A DNA stretch of 64,000 bases from Halomarina halobia. Lineage in GTDB: Archaea > Halobacteriota > Halobacteria > Halobacteriales > Haloarculaceae. The DNA lies in the NCBI RefSeq assembly GCF_029338575.1, contig NZ_CP119992.1, positions 62,001-126,000 on the forward strand, in the 5' to 3' direction. Below, piece by piece: positions 8,735-17,161 of the stretch. The position numbers were made by a program, and so were the translations under genes. Under the pieces are notes generated by a model, which had not been told where the DNA came from, made no database searches, and saw only the letters and a program-made list of their open reading frames with translations. The stretch's first letter is position 1. Every line of letters starts with the position of its first letter.

Positions 8735-9631
8735 ATGTCCCCGCGCGACGGAGTGCTGGACGACGAGACGGTCGGCACGGCGCTGGTGGTCAGTTCCGCC
8801 GTCGGGTTCGGCACGCTCGCCGTCCTCGGCGAGTACGCCTTCGCCGCGGGGCTGAACGTCGTGTCCGTCCTCGCGCTGCGCTTCTCGCTCGCGGCGGCGC
8901 TGATCTGGCCGCCCCTCGCGTTCGTCCGCCGCCGCGCTGGCGACCTCGCGTCGCTCCGCCTGCGGGGACGGACGCTCGCGATAGCGGTGCTGCTCGGGCT
9001 GGTCGGCTACACCGGCCAGAGCGCGCTGTTCTTCCTCGGTCTCCGGTATCTCACCGCCGGAATGACGACCATCGTGCTCTACACCTACCCGGTGTTCGTG
9101 CTCCTCCTCTCGACGACGGTGCTCGGCGAGCCGCTCACGCGGCGGGACCTGCTCGCCCTCCCCCTCGCGCTGGGCGGCGTGGTGCTTATCACGGGTGCGG
9201 ATCCCGCCGGCGTCGATCCGACGGGCGTGCTGATCGTCCTCGGCGGCGCGGTCGTCTACTCGCTGTACATCGTCGTCGGCCGGGTGGCGCTCGACTCGAC
9301 CGACGGGGCGGTGCTGAGCGCCTACGTCATGCCCGCCGCCGCGGTGTCGTTCCTCGCGGTCGGAAGCGCGAGCGGGCAGCTGTCGCTCCCCACGTCCCAG
9401 CTCGGGTGGGCAGCCGTCCTCGGCATCGCCGTGCTAGCGACGGTGATCCCCGTCTCGACGTTCTTCCTGGGGCTGCGCCGCGTCGGGCCCAGCCGCGCGG
9501 GGATCGTCAGCACGGTGGAGCCGGCGGTAGCGGTGGCGCTCGGCGCGGTACTGCTCGACGAACCGGTCACGCTCGTCACGCTCGTCGGCGGCGCGCTGGT
9601 GCTCGTCGGGGTCGCCCTCGTGCAGGCCTAG
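8735..9631 (+). CDS. EamA family (DMT superfamily) transporter
   Basis: 298 residues with about ten membrane helices arranged as two EamA repeats (residues about 15-150 and 160-298). The second half ends with the FLGLRRVGPSRAGIVSTVEPAVAV signature. Family members export amino acids, metabolites or drugs; the substrate cannot be told. A GATATAG box is about 30 bases before the ATG. Its stop codon overlaps the stop of the convergent gene at 9628. Two related exporters are encoded at 10926 and 17162. Confidence 0.9.
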   Translation: MSPRDGVLDDETVGTALVVSSAVGFGTLAVLGEYAFAAGLNVVSVLALRFSLAAALIWPPLAFVRRRAGDLASLRLRGRTLAIAVLLGLVGYTGQSALFFLGLRYLTAGMTTIVLYTYPVFVLLLSTTVLGEPLTRRDLLALPLALGGVVLITGADPAGVDPTGVLIVLGGAVVYSLYIVVGRVALDSTDGAVLSAYVMPAAAVSFLAVGSASGQLSLPTSQLGWAAVLGIAVLATVIPVSTFFLGLRRVGPSRAGIVSTVEPAVAVALGAVLLDEPVTLVTLVGGALVLVGVALVQA

Positions 9632-10146
9632 CGCGATTCGACGGTCGCGCCGGGGACGTTCCGCTTGACGCTCCTGACTCCCTGGACGGCTCCGTAGCGC
9701 GACGCGTAGCTCCCGCCGGAGTCCGCGATGATGTTGCCGTTGTCGTGGACGAGCCGCCAGCGCCAGCGCCCGGCGCGGTCGCGGTACACCTCGAACGACG
9801 CCTGCGCGTCGACGAGCGGTAGTTCGAACGCGTCGCGCTCGGCGAGATCGGCGAACACCCCGGTCGATTCGCCGTCCTCGCGTTCAGTTCCGTCAGCCGG
9901 TGCCCCCTCCCCGTCGAGGGAGTCGACCGCTGGTTCCGGCGTCCCCGCCTCGTCACTCACCGTCGCCGGTTCGTCCGCTCCGTCGCGCGCCGCCTCGTCG
10001 CGAGCCACCGCGACGCGCACCTCCCCCGCGATACCGTCCGCGACCAGGTCGGCGACCGCCTCCTCGACGGCCCCCGCGGCGATCTGGAGGGTCCCCTCGT
10101 CGAGCGCCACGTCGACCGTGACGTCCACTCGAGTACGTTCACTCAT
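9628..10146 (-). CDS. HVO_2922/DUF1508 family protein
   Basis: 172 residues. The C-terminal 65 residues hold the compact HVO_2922-like (DUF1508) fold, seen as FEVYRDRAGRWRWRLVHDNG, then IIADSGGSY and a VKRNVPGA tail. The N-terminal half has an amphipathic strand-helix segment (DVTVDVALDEG) followed by an acidic linker of about 50 residues. Proteins of this family are small dimers with no enzymatic role established. Convergent with the exporter before it: the two stop codons share bases 9629-9630. Confidence 0.75.
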   Translation of the reverse strand: MSERTRVDVTVDVALDEGTLQIAAGAVEEAVADLVADGIAGEVRVAVARDEAARDGADEPATVSDEAGTPEPAVDSLDGEGAPADGTEREDGESTGVFADLAERDAFELPLVDAQASFEVYRDRAGRWRWRLVHDNGNIIADSGGSYASRYGAVQGVRSVKRNVPGATVESR

Positions 10147-10205
10147 GTCAACAGGTAGGCGACGCGTGGGTTTAACTGGTGGGTCGGGGCGTACCGCCGG
10201 TTCCC

Positions 10206-10841
10206 TCAGTCGCTCGCGTTGGCGTTACCGTGGCGGTTCGCGCGCGACGGCGGGGGGATCTGCGTCGTCTCCTCGACGCGCTCGCCGGGGAGGAGACACC
10301 GGGCCGGTTCGCGGTTGACGTGCGCGTACTGCTCCGGCGCGTTCGCGAGGCAGTGGGCGGGGTTCTCCGCGCTGTCGATGCGCGCGGCGCGAAGCTCCTG
10401 GAAGCCCGCGATCCGCGCCCTGATACCGCGCCAGTGGTGGCGCGTGGCCGACGGCACCCGGTAGGGGTGGGGCGGTCCGAGCGTCGGTTGCCGCGCGGCG
10501 ATAGCGGCCCGGTTGACGTTCGCGGCGAGGTCGTCGTGGTCGATGAGCACGCCGACGCGGGCGTCCCGGGGCGCTCGCGCGGCGAGCAGGTCGAGCCCGA
10601 GATGCAGCGCCCGGTACTCGGCGACGTTGTTGTCCGGGACGCGGTCGGGAAGCGATCGGCGGGCGACGCACTGCCCGTCGCGCGTTTCGATGACGACGCC
10701 GAGTCCGCCGCCGGAGTCGCGGAACGACCCGTCGCACGCGAGGTAATAGTCGCGGTGGTGCGTGCGCGGCGGGTGCGCGATGTGGGGGGTCGGGGACTCG
10801 TCGAACAGGTCTCTAAGGGTCGGCCGTCCGTATGCGGCCAT
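10206..10841 (-). CDS. Ribonuclease H-like protein
   Basis: 211 residues from the ATG at 10841. The RNase H fold is indicated by Asp37 (ACDGSF), Glu75 (NNVAEYRAL) and Asp101 or Asp103 (LIDHDDL), matching the first three catalytic carboxylates of RNase HI. At the place of the fourth Asp, in the N-x-x-A-D-x-L-A-like segment near residue 160, the protein reads ENPAHCLA, so His163 stands where Asp is usual. It may still be a nuclease for RNA/DNA hybrids or primers, or may be altered. The N-terminal 30 residues have no match I recognise. It is divergent from the exporter at 10926. Confidence 0.7.
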   Translation of the reverse strand: MAAYGRPTLRDLFDESPTPHIAHPPRTHHRDYYLACDGSFRDSGGGLGVVIETRDGQCVARRSLPDRVPDNNVAEYRALHLGLDLLAARAPRDARVGVLIDHDDLAANVNRAAIAARQPTLGPPHPYRVPSATRHHWRGIRARIAGFQELRAARIDSAENPAHCLANAPEQYAHVNREPARCLLPGERVEETTQIPPPSRANRHGNANASD

Positions 10842-10925
10842 ATCAAACGTACGACACGGATCGGATATAAACGTGTGCCCTGCCCCCGTCGAAACGTTCA
10901 CCGGTCCCGCCGCCCGACGGTCGGT

Positions 10926-11879
10926 GTGCGCTACCGTAACCTCTCTCTGTTCCTGGTTCTCGCCGCCGTCTGGGGGTCCGCGTTCATGGCCATCAAGGCG
11001 GGGCTCGACCTGTACGGGTTCCCGCCGGTGCTGTTCGCCGCCGTCCGCTACGACGTGGCCGGGCTGGTGATGCTCGCGTACGCCCTCTACGTCCTCGACG
11101 ACCCGTTCCCGCGGACGCGGAGACAGGTCGCCGACGTGCTCGTCGGTGCCGTCTTCCTGATCGCAGGCTATCACGCCTTCCTGTTCGTCGGCGAGCAGAA
11201 CACGACGAGCGCGGCGGCCGCCGTGATCGTCTCCCTCTCGCCCGTGCTCACGACCGCCATCGCCCGCGCGGCGCTCCCGGGAGAGCGCCTCAGCGTCTCC
11301 GGCATCGCCGGCCTGCTGCTCGGCCTGCTCGGCGTCGCCGTCCTCTCGGTTCGCGACCCGTCGAACCTCCTCACCGCGGGCGTCGTCGGCAAGGCGCTCG
11401 TGTTCGCGGCGGCGCTGTCGTTCGCGTTCGGGAGCGTCGCCAGCCAACGGCTCGACTCGGGGCTCCCCATCGAGTCGATGGAGGCGTGGTCGATGCTCGG
11501 CGGCGCGCTGCTGATGCACGTCGTGAGCGCCGCCCGCGGCGAGCGCGTCGCGCCGATGCTCGACGCCCTCTCGGGACCCGACGCCCTCGGTGCGCTCGCG
11601 GCGCTCGGCTACCTCTCGCTGGCCGCGAGCGCGCTCGGCTTCCTGGTCTACTTCGACCTCCTGGGTCGCCTCGGCCCCATCGAGATCAACCTCGTCTCCT
11701 ACGTCGCGCCCGTCTTCGCCGCCCTCTCGGGGCTCCTCTTCCTCGGCGAACTCATCACGCTCCGGACGGCGGTCGGGTTCCTGATCATCGTCGTCGGCTT
11801 CGTCCTCATCAAGCGCGAGGCCATCCGCGCGGAACTCACGACGGTACGGCGAGGATCGGGGGTCGGAGCGGACGACTAG
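10926..11879 (+). CDS. EamA family (DMT superfamily) transporter
   Basis: 317 residues if translation begins at the GTG at 10926, just before the first membrane helix (LSLFLVLAAVWGSAFMAIKAG). Ten predicted helices in two EamA repeats, with the LLGRLGPIEINLVSYVAPVFAALSG-type second signature split around residue 255. The WGSAFMAIK opening is typical of the YdcZ/RhtA-like exporters. More similar in layout to the exporter at 17162 than to that at 8735. Substrate unknown. The start choice rests on the frame and helix position; no ATG lies closer. Confidence 0.88.
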   Translation: MRYRNLSLFLVLAAVWGSAFMAIKAGLDLYGFPPVLFAAVRYDVAGLVMLAYALYVLDDPFPRTRRQVADVLVGAVFLIAGYHAFLFVGEQNTTSAAAAVIVSLSPVLTTAIARAALPGERLSVSGIAGLLLGLLGVAVLSVRDPSNLLTAGVVGKALVFAAALSFAFGSVASQRLDSGLPIESMEAWSMLGGALLMHVVSAARGERVAPMLDALSGPDALGALAALGYLSLAASALGFLVYFDLLGRLGPIEINLVSYVAPVFAALSGLLFLGELITLRTAVGFLIIVVGFVLIKREAIRAELTTVRRGSGVGADD

Positions 11880-11903
11880 CGGGCGACGCGTTCGTGGATC
11901 CGG

Positions 11904-12569
11904 CTACGCGTCGAAGGTCTCGTGGTGGACGATCTCGCTCACCGGACGGCGGTACTTCCGCTCGTTCTCGCGGTCCGCGGCCCCGTCGGCCGGGTAGCCG
12001 AGCGTCAGGAGTACGACCGGTTCGTACTCGTCGCCGACGTCGAACGTCTCGCGCAGCGCCTCGGGGTCGAACCCTCCCATGGGGCAGGTCGAGAGGCCGC
12101 GGCTCCGCGCCGCGTGCATGAGCGTCATCGCGGCGAGCGCGGTGCTCCGGACCGCCCAGCGGCGGTTCGTCGCCTCGTCGCGATCCCGCAGCCCCTCGAT
12201 CCGTTCGAGGAGGCCGTCGCGCGCCGCCCGATCCGGGCGGTACCCCTTCTCCAGGAGGTCGTCGACGACCCGATCTGCGTGAGCGGCGGGATCGGTGTTC
12301 CCGAGCACGACGACGCCGACGGGCGCGTCGGTCACGTGCTCCTGTCCGTACGCGACCTCCCGCAGCGCCTCGCGGTTCCCCTCCTCGCGCACCACCAGGA
12401 ACTCCCACGGCTGGAGGTTGTACGACGACGGGGCGTACCGGACGAGGTCGAACAGTTCCTCCAGCGTCTCGTCGTCGACCGGTTCGTCGCTGTAGTCGTG
12501 GACGGAGCGTCGATCCCGGACGACCGCGTCGAACGTCGCGCGTCCCTCGGTCTGATCCGTAGTTGCCAT
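11904..12569 (-). CDS. Nitroreductase family flavoprotein
   Basis: 221 residues from the ATG at 12569. The N-terminus VVRDRRSVHDYSDEPVDDE and the RYAPSSYNLQPWEF segment form the FMN-binding part of the nitroreductase fold; GYPADGA near the end is the other flavin contact. Members are NAD(P)H-dependent FMN oxidoreductases acting on nitro compounds, quinones or flavins. The natural substrate cannot be inferred. It is convergent with the exporter before it and shares its strand with the regulator gene upstream, 68 bases away. Confidence 0.88.
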   Translation of the reverse strand: MATTDQTEGRATFDAVVRDRRSVHDYSDEPVDDETLEELFDLVRYAPSSYNLQPWEFLVVREEGNREALREVAYGQEHVTDAPVGVVVLGNTDPAAHADRVVDDLLEKGYRPDRAARDGLLERIEGLRDRDEATNRRWAVRSTALAAMTLMHAARSRGLSTCPMGGFDPEALRETFDVGDEYEPVVLLTLGYPADGAADRENERKYRRPVSEIVHHETFDA

Positions 12570-12637
12570 CGACCGAACCGTGGAACGCGGACCGTTTGAA
12601 CCCCCGAAACGCGGCGAGCGCCGCCGATTCCGGTGTG

Positions 12638-13288
12638 CTACCTCGCCGCCCGTCCGACGTCGTCTCCGTCGCCGAGGTAGTCGTCGACGAGGTGCCCCTC
12701 GGCGCGGTGGAGTACCTCGCTGACGGTCGACTTCGCCTGCCCTACCTCCTCGGCGAGGTCGGTGAGCGTGCACTCCCGGGGTGTGTCGTAGTAGCCGCGC
12801 TCGGCCGCGAGCGCCAGCAGGCGGTGCTGGCGCTCGGTCAGCAGGCGCTCGTCCTCAGCGGCCCGGTAGACGGCCTCGACGGCGTGGTCGAGACCGAAGC
12901 TGTCGAGCGCCTCCCCGAGCGTCGAGAGGCGCTCGTGGGGGAGCGTCACCGTCAGCGTCGCCTCGCCGTCCCGGATGTCGACGGGCGGTTCGATGGGGAC
13001 GCCTGCCGCCCCGCTGGCGAACGCCAGCAGCGGTTCCGGCGTCTCGAACCGGACGACTGCACGGTCGTCGGTCCGTTCGACGACGTCGAGGGCGGTCACG
13101 CCCTCGTGGTCGCGCATCGCGTCGAGGACGGCGGAGAGGTCGGGGGCGTCGATGCTGACGAGGCCGACGCCGCTAGTCGTCCGCGAGAGGATCGCGAGGA
13201 CGCGGACGTGCGCGTCGGGGTGTGCGGTCGAGACGTCCCGGATCCACGTCCCCTCGGGGAGCGAGACGCGGAGTCGCGCGTGTGCCAT
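12638..13288 (-). CDS. Bat-type helix-turn-helix transcriptional regulator (HTH_10)
   Basis: 216 residues from the ATG at 13288; an ATG nine codons upstream is also in frame. The C-terminal 60 residues are the HTH_10 domain of bacterio-opsin-activator type regulators: LLTERQHRLLALAAERGYYDTPRE, then a LTDLAEEVGQAKSTVSEVLHRAE recognition helix. The N-terminal domain is a strand-rich sensor module without a PAS or GAF signature. No adjacent target is obvious; the MoaD-like gene upstream and nitroreductase gene downstream are on the same strand. Confidence 0.85.
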   Translation of the reverse strand: MAHARLRVSLPEGTWIRDVSTAHPDAHVRVLAILSRTTSGVGLVSIDAPDLSAVLDAMRDHEGVTALDVVERTDDRAVVRFETPEPLLAFASGAAGVPIEPPVDIRDGEATLTVTLPHERLSTLGEALDSFGLDHAVEAVYRAAEDERLLTERQHRLLALAAERGYYDTPRECTLTDLAEEVGQAKSTVSEVLHRAEGHLVDDYLGDGDDVGRAAR

Positions 13289-13399
13289 ACCCGTGGTCGG
13301 TCGCGTCGCGGGCATAGGCCTGTCGTCTGTCGTCCCCGACGGCGCGTGGCGTCGTCCGGCGTCTCGAGCCCGCTCACCGTCCGGCGGAACGTCGCCGGC

Positions 13400-13804
13400 C
13401 TAACAGCAGAACATGAACGGGTAGACGAGCGCCACCCTGTCGCCGTCCTCGAGTTCCGCGTCGAACCCGCCGAGGTGTTCGTTGAACCGACCGTTGACGA
13501 GGATGCGGGCGTACGCCCGGGTCTGTTCGCCCTCGGGGTTCTTCCGCCACGTTCCGGGGAGCTCCGCGGGCGGGCGCGCCCAGCCGCGGGCCGTCGATTC
13601 CGCCTCCGTCTCGGCGATGAGCAGTTCGCGCAGGTCGTCGCCGTGCTCGTCGAACAGCGCGGTCAGGAACGCCCGCAGCGTCGTCCCCTCGAAGGTGAAC
13701 TCGAAGCGGGGCGTCCCGAGGGCGGTCCGGACGTGCCCGGTACACCGGACGTTCACCGTCGTCTCCGGTCCCTCCGCGTGCTCGCGCCGGTCGGTCGCGC
13801 TCAT
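13400..13804 (-). CDS. MoaD/ThiS-like ubiquitin-fold protein with Cys-Cys C-terminus
   Basis: 134 residues. The fold features are an N-terminal strand (VNVRCTGHVRTALG), a helix (LRAFLTALFDEHGDDLREL), an ARILVNGRF segment and the DGDRVALVYPF strand, as in MoaD/ThiS sulfur carriers. The protein ends in MFCC where carriers end in diglycine. The stop codon is directly after the second Cys. Without the diglycine it could not be activated as a thiocarboxylate in the usual way; the two Cys could instead carry sulfur or metal. About 30 residues in the middle (ESTARGW..GEQT) are longer than in plain MoaD. Confidence 0.75.
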   Translation of the reverse strand: MSATDRREHAEGPETTVNVRCTGHVRTALGTPRFEFTFEGTTLRAFLTALFDEHGDDLRELLIAETEAESTARGWARPPAELPGTWRKNPEGEQTRAYARILVNGRFNEHLGGFDAELEDGDRVALVYPFMFCC

Positions 13805-13884
13805 GCCGGGGGGAGGCGACGCGCGAGCAAGGCAGACGCCCCGAACACGTTCGGTGACGACGGGCGGCTTGAGGACGTCCGCGA

Positions 13885-14307
13885 TCAGCGGACCACCGTC
13901 ACCGGGACCGACGAGTGCCGGACGACGGCCTCGGCGACGCTCCCGAGCAGGAGCCGCGAGACGCCCCGCCGCCCGTGGCTCCCCATGACGATCCCGTCGA
14001 CGCCGTTCTTCTCGGCGTAGTCGACGATGGTCGCGGCGGGTCGGCCCGTCTCGATGACCGTCTCGACGGTCGCCCCGCGCGATTCGGCCCGCTCTCTCGC
14101 CTCCGCCAGCCGCTCCTCCGCCCGCTCGCGGACCGTCTCGTACCACACCTCGGCGGTGCCGGGCGCGCTCGCCCCGGTGGCGAACCCCGAACTCGGGTCG
14201 ATGACCGTCAGGAGGGTGAGCCGGGCGTCCGGGAACACCTCCATGGCGTGTTCGAGCGCCTCCTCGGCGGGTTCGGAGCCGTCGAGCGGGATGAGCACGT
14301 GGCGCAT
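13885..14307 (-). CDS. Universal stress protein UspA family
   Basis: 140 residues, a single Usp domain. It opens with HVLIPLDGSEPAEEALEHA and ends with the ATP-binding loop GSHGRRGVSRLLLGSVAEAV followed by SSVPVTVV. Members bind ATP and dimerise, with roles in stress response. It stands alone between the MoaD-like and herA genes. Other Usp domains in this window are at 42578-43450 and fused to a transporter at 56780-59059. Confidence 0.93.
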   Translation of the reverse strand: MRHVLIPLDGSEPAEEALEHAMEVFPDARLTLLTVIDPSSGFATGASAPGTAEVWYETVRERAEERLAEARERAESRGATVETVIETGRPAATIVDYAEKNGVDGIVMGSHGRRGVSRLLLGSVAEAVVRHSSVPVTVVR

Positions 14308-14401
14308 ACGTGACCTCTCACGACGGACGGTAATGACCTTTGTGCCGTGGTAGCACGACTTGACGCGGGACGGCCACCTGTCGGCGGCCGCCCGCGAGCG
14401 A

Positions 14402-16243
14402 TCAGTCGCGCCCGTGTCGCGTCAGACAGTCGGGGAGGCCGATGATCTCGACGGGTTCGGAGTTGTCGGGCGAGTAGACGACCATCTGTCCCTTCTCCAT
14501 GTAGGGGACCTTCGACTCCAGCGAGGCGGGGATGTTCACCGACCTGATGGCGTCCTCGTCCCCGAGATTGAGCACGATCGTCGTGTTCACCTGCTTGAAC
14601 ACCGGGTCCGCGATGTCCTGCGGGTCCTGCGTGATGAGAAAGAGCCCGAGTCGCTCCTTGCGCCCCTGCTTCGCCGCCTCGGTGAACTTCCCGATGACCC
14701 TGCGCGCCTGGACGCTCTCGGCGTCGGTGAGGAAGTTGTGCGCCTCGTCCATTCCGAGCACGAGCGGCGTCTCCTTGATGCGGTCGTACCGCGGATCGTT
14801 CGAGAGCTTCTGATCGATGAGCAGGCTGGAGAGCGCGAGGACGATCGTCTCCTTCGCCCGCGAGGAGCCGATGTGGTACGTCGGGACGACCGTCAGCCCG
14901 CCGGGGCGGACGAAGCGGTGGATCAGGTCCGTGACGGCCGGGGCCTCCTGGTCGAACACGTCGCCGAAGCCGTAGACGCGGCGCTTGACCGCATCGTAGG
15001 TCGCCTCGTGGACGCGCCCGGACTCGTGCAGTTCCTCGCGGAGCGTGGGATCGTCGAGGAACGACGTGAACTCCCGGTAGGTCCCGCCGTCGCCGTAGTC
15101 CCCGAAGAAGCGATCGAGGAGGTACGACAGCGCGCCGTACTGGTTGTCGTTGAGGCCGGACCCGGCGACGAGCCACTTGTTGTCCCGGACCATCGAGAAC
15201 GGCAGCGTGAACTCGACCTGCTCCGCGCGGTGGTGGCTCGCCGAGTACGAGGCGTCGCCCACCTTCGGGACGAACGCGATCGTGTCGCCGTGGCCGCCGT
15301 GGGCGATCCCCTCGCGCTCGTAGCGCCGGGCCGTCTCGCGGTCGAGGTCGTCGTTGTCGTCGTGCATCTGGGCGTACTCGTCCTGCGGGTCGAACTGCAC
15401 GACCGCGGGGCGGACGGTGCGGCCGCCGGACTCGATGGGGTAGGCGCGCTCCTCGGCGAGATACTGCCGGAGGACGTTCTTCGCGCCGTGGGTCTTCCCC
15501 GACCCCGTCCCGCCGGCGACGAGCGTGTGGCGGAAGACGAGCGGGTCGCCCGCCTCGTAGTCGTCCTTCAGGCGGTAGTCGATGGTGGGCGGTTCGGCCG
15601 CCGTCCTGACCTTCTCGCCGCCGACCGAGAGGTGTCCGAGGAAGACGCCCTCGCTCGGCATCTTCAGCCCCGTCTTGATCTCCTCTGCGTCGGTGGCCGG
15701 GCGAACGACCGTCTCCGGTTTCGGCACCCGGTCGGTCATCCGGCGCTTCAACTCGCCCCCCTGTTCATAGAGGACGGCGACCGGTTCGAGCGTCGCCATG
15801 AACTTGTAGTCCTGCTCGTCGATCCCCCGCGAGCGCATCGCGCGGCGGGCGTGGATCTCCGTCGCGTCGTCCGCGCGGAACTCCTGGGCGTACTCGAGGG
15901 CGGTGACCCGCGCGAACAGGCGCTCGCCATCCGGATACCGCGCGAGCAGGTACGTCCCGATGCGGACCGAACGGCGGTTCTCCACGGTGACGTACGCCCG
16001 CAGGCGCGTGTCGCGCTCGTCCTCGCTGACGACCAGCCCCTCCGACGCCGAGAGCGTCCCGATGCCGCGATCGGGGCCGACGTCGGGCACCTCCACGCGC
16101 TCGAAGTCCTTCGCGTTCGCGTCCGCCTCCTCCGTTGCCTCCGTCTCCTCCGTCTCCTCCGCACCGTCCGCGCCCGACTCGCTCGTCGCCGATTCGTCCC
16201 GGCCGTCCGCCTGGTAGTCGGAGAAGTCCTCGAGGTCGGTCAT
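14402..16243 (-). CDS. herA: HerA-type hexameric DNA translocase ATPase
   Basis: 613 residues from the ATG at 16243. An acidic N-terminal tail of about 55 residues precedes a HAS-barrel-like region. The Walker A loop GGTGSGKT is at about residues 241-248, and the Walker B DEAH motif is near 497-501. HerA is a bipolar hexameric helicase/translocase that works with the nuclease NurA, Mre11 and Rad50 in resecting DNA double-strand ends. nurA lies 2.3 kb away at 18567-19841 on the same strand. A long ATP-binding DUF87 core and C-terminal RecA-fold signatures make the family secure; assignment as the NurA partner is from context. Confidence 0.88.
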   Translation of the reverse strand: MTDLEDFSDYQADGRDESATSESGADGAEETEETEATEEADANAKDFERVEVPDVGPDRGIGTLSASEGLVVSEDERDTRLRAYVTVENRRSVRIGTYLLARYPDGERLFARVTALEYAQEFRADDATEIHARRAMRSRGIDEQDYKFMATLEPVAVLYEQGGELKRRMTDRVPKPETVVRPATDAEEIKTGLKMPSEGVFLGHLSVGGEKVRTAAEPPTIDYRLKDDYEAGDPLVFRHTLVAGGTGSGKTHGAKNVLRQYLAEERAYPIESGGRTVRPAVVQFDPQDEYAQMHDDNDDLDRETARRYEREGIAHGGHGDTIAFVPKVGDASYSASHHRAEQVEFTLPFSMVRDNKWLVAGSGLNDNQYGALSYLLDRFFGDYGDGGTYREFTSFLDDPTLREELHESGRVHEATYDAVKRRVYGFGDVFDQEAPAVTDLIHRFVRPGGLTVVPTYHIGSSRAKETIVLALSSLLIDQKLSNDPRYDRIKETPLVLGMDEAHNFLTDAESVQARRVIGKFTEAAKQGRKERLGLFLITQDPQDIADPVFKQVNTTIVLNLGDEDAIRSVNIPASLESKVPYMEKGQMVVYSPDNSEPVEIIGLPDCLTRHGRD

Positions 16244-16494
16244 GGCAGAGCCGTCGGGGCGCTCGGTAAAACCCGTTTCCCCGTCGGAAGGTTCGCGGTG
16301 GCAGAGCGTTCGGAGTGACGGCACGCCGCGCCGGCCGGGCCCGACCCGAACGCGTCCCTCTCGCTCCGACCCGCACCGCTATCCCCGTCGGTGAACTACT
16401 TAGCCGAAGAACCCGAATCGTGGCGGTTCCGCCGCTCGCGGTGGACGTTCGTCACCGCCGCGGCCCGCGGCTCCCGCCTCCGGTCAGTGTGGCG

Positions 16495-16980
16495 CTACTC
16501 CTCCGCCAGCTCCTCGATCAGCGTCTCCAGGCTGTAGCTCTGGAGGGCGTTGTGCGTGTCCCGGAGCGTCGAGATGACGTACGTCGAGTTCGTCCGTTCG
16601 ACCTCCTCGATGGCCTCGAAGTCGCTGATGAGCCGCTCGACCATTTCCGATCCGGTGAGCCGCGCGACGACGACGAAGTCCGTCTCGCCCATGGTGAAGT
16701 GCGCCTGCGTGACGCCCTCGACGGCGAGCAGCTTCTCGCCCACCTCCCGGTAGGGGCCGTCGTAGTCGGCGAGCACCTCGACGAGGACGGTGACGCCGAG
16801 GCCGAACTCCTCCAGGTTCACGTCGTAGAGGTCGTTCTCGATGACGCCGTCGTCCTTCAGGTTGTTCAGCCGGTAGTGGATCGTCGAGACCGGGATGCCC
16901 GTCTCCTCGTGGAGCCGCTCGGGACTCCCGGTGCCGAGGTCGGCGATGGCCTTGAGTAGCCGAATGTCGCGCTCGTCCAT
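16495..16980 (-). CDS. Lrp/AsnC family transcriptional regulator
   Basis: 161 residues. Residues 1-60 form the winged helix (MDERDIRLLKAIADLG, then IPVSTIHYRLNNL), and residues 65-150 the ligand-sensing RAM domain (AHFTMGETDFVVVARL). Such regulators form octamers and respond to amino acids. It is divergent from the exporter at 17162 with a 181-base gap that carries a candidate operator, so it may control that exporter and itself. Confidence 0.93.
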   Translation of the reverse strand: MDERDIRLLKAIADLGTGSPERLHEETGIPVSTIHYRLNNLKDDGVIENDLYDVNLEEFGLGVTVLVEVLADYDGPYREVGEKLLAVEGVTQAHFTMGETDFVVVARLTGSEMVERLISDFEAIEEVERTNSTYVISTLRDTHNALQSYSLETLIEELAEE

Positions 16981-17090
16981 CGCCCGTCACGTCGGGAGGC
17001 GAGGGGTTGAATCTACCCCACTCGACGCGAGCCGCGGACCGAGCACGACCCCCACGACCAATTCGAATAGAGGTCAATATTATGCATGAT

Positions 17091-17129
17091 TCTTCTATCA
17101 ATATCGTCTAAGTTGTAGAAGAGTTTAAG
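17091..17129. promoter_or_regulatory. Inverted repeat and TATA-like box upstream of the EamA exporter
   Basis: TCTTCTA at 17091-17097 and its reverse complement TAGAAGA at 17116-17122 are centred 25 bases apart. They sit immediately before GTTTAAG (17123-17129), which is about 33 bases from the ATG at 17162. This arrangement fits an Lrp operator overlapping the exporter promoter. The Lrp-side box is probably the AATATTATG stretch near 17077-17085. Confidence 0.4.
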
Positions 17130-17161
17130 TCCGTTCGCCGTCCAGGCTTGCACAAGATTAC

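Noticed and set aside
13380..13402. Hidden Gly-Gly end of the MoaD-like protein through a frameshift
   Set aside because: No frame after the stop reads Gly-Gly with a following stop; the Cys-Cys end is followed at once by TAG.
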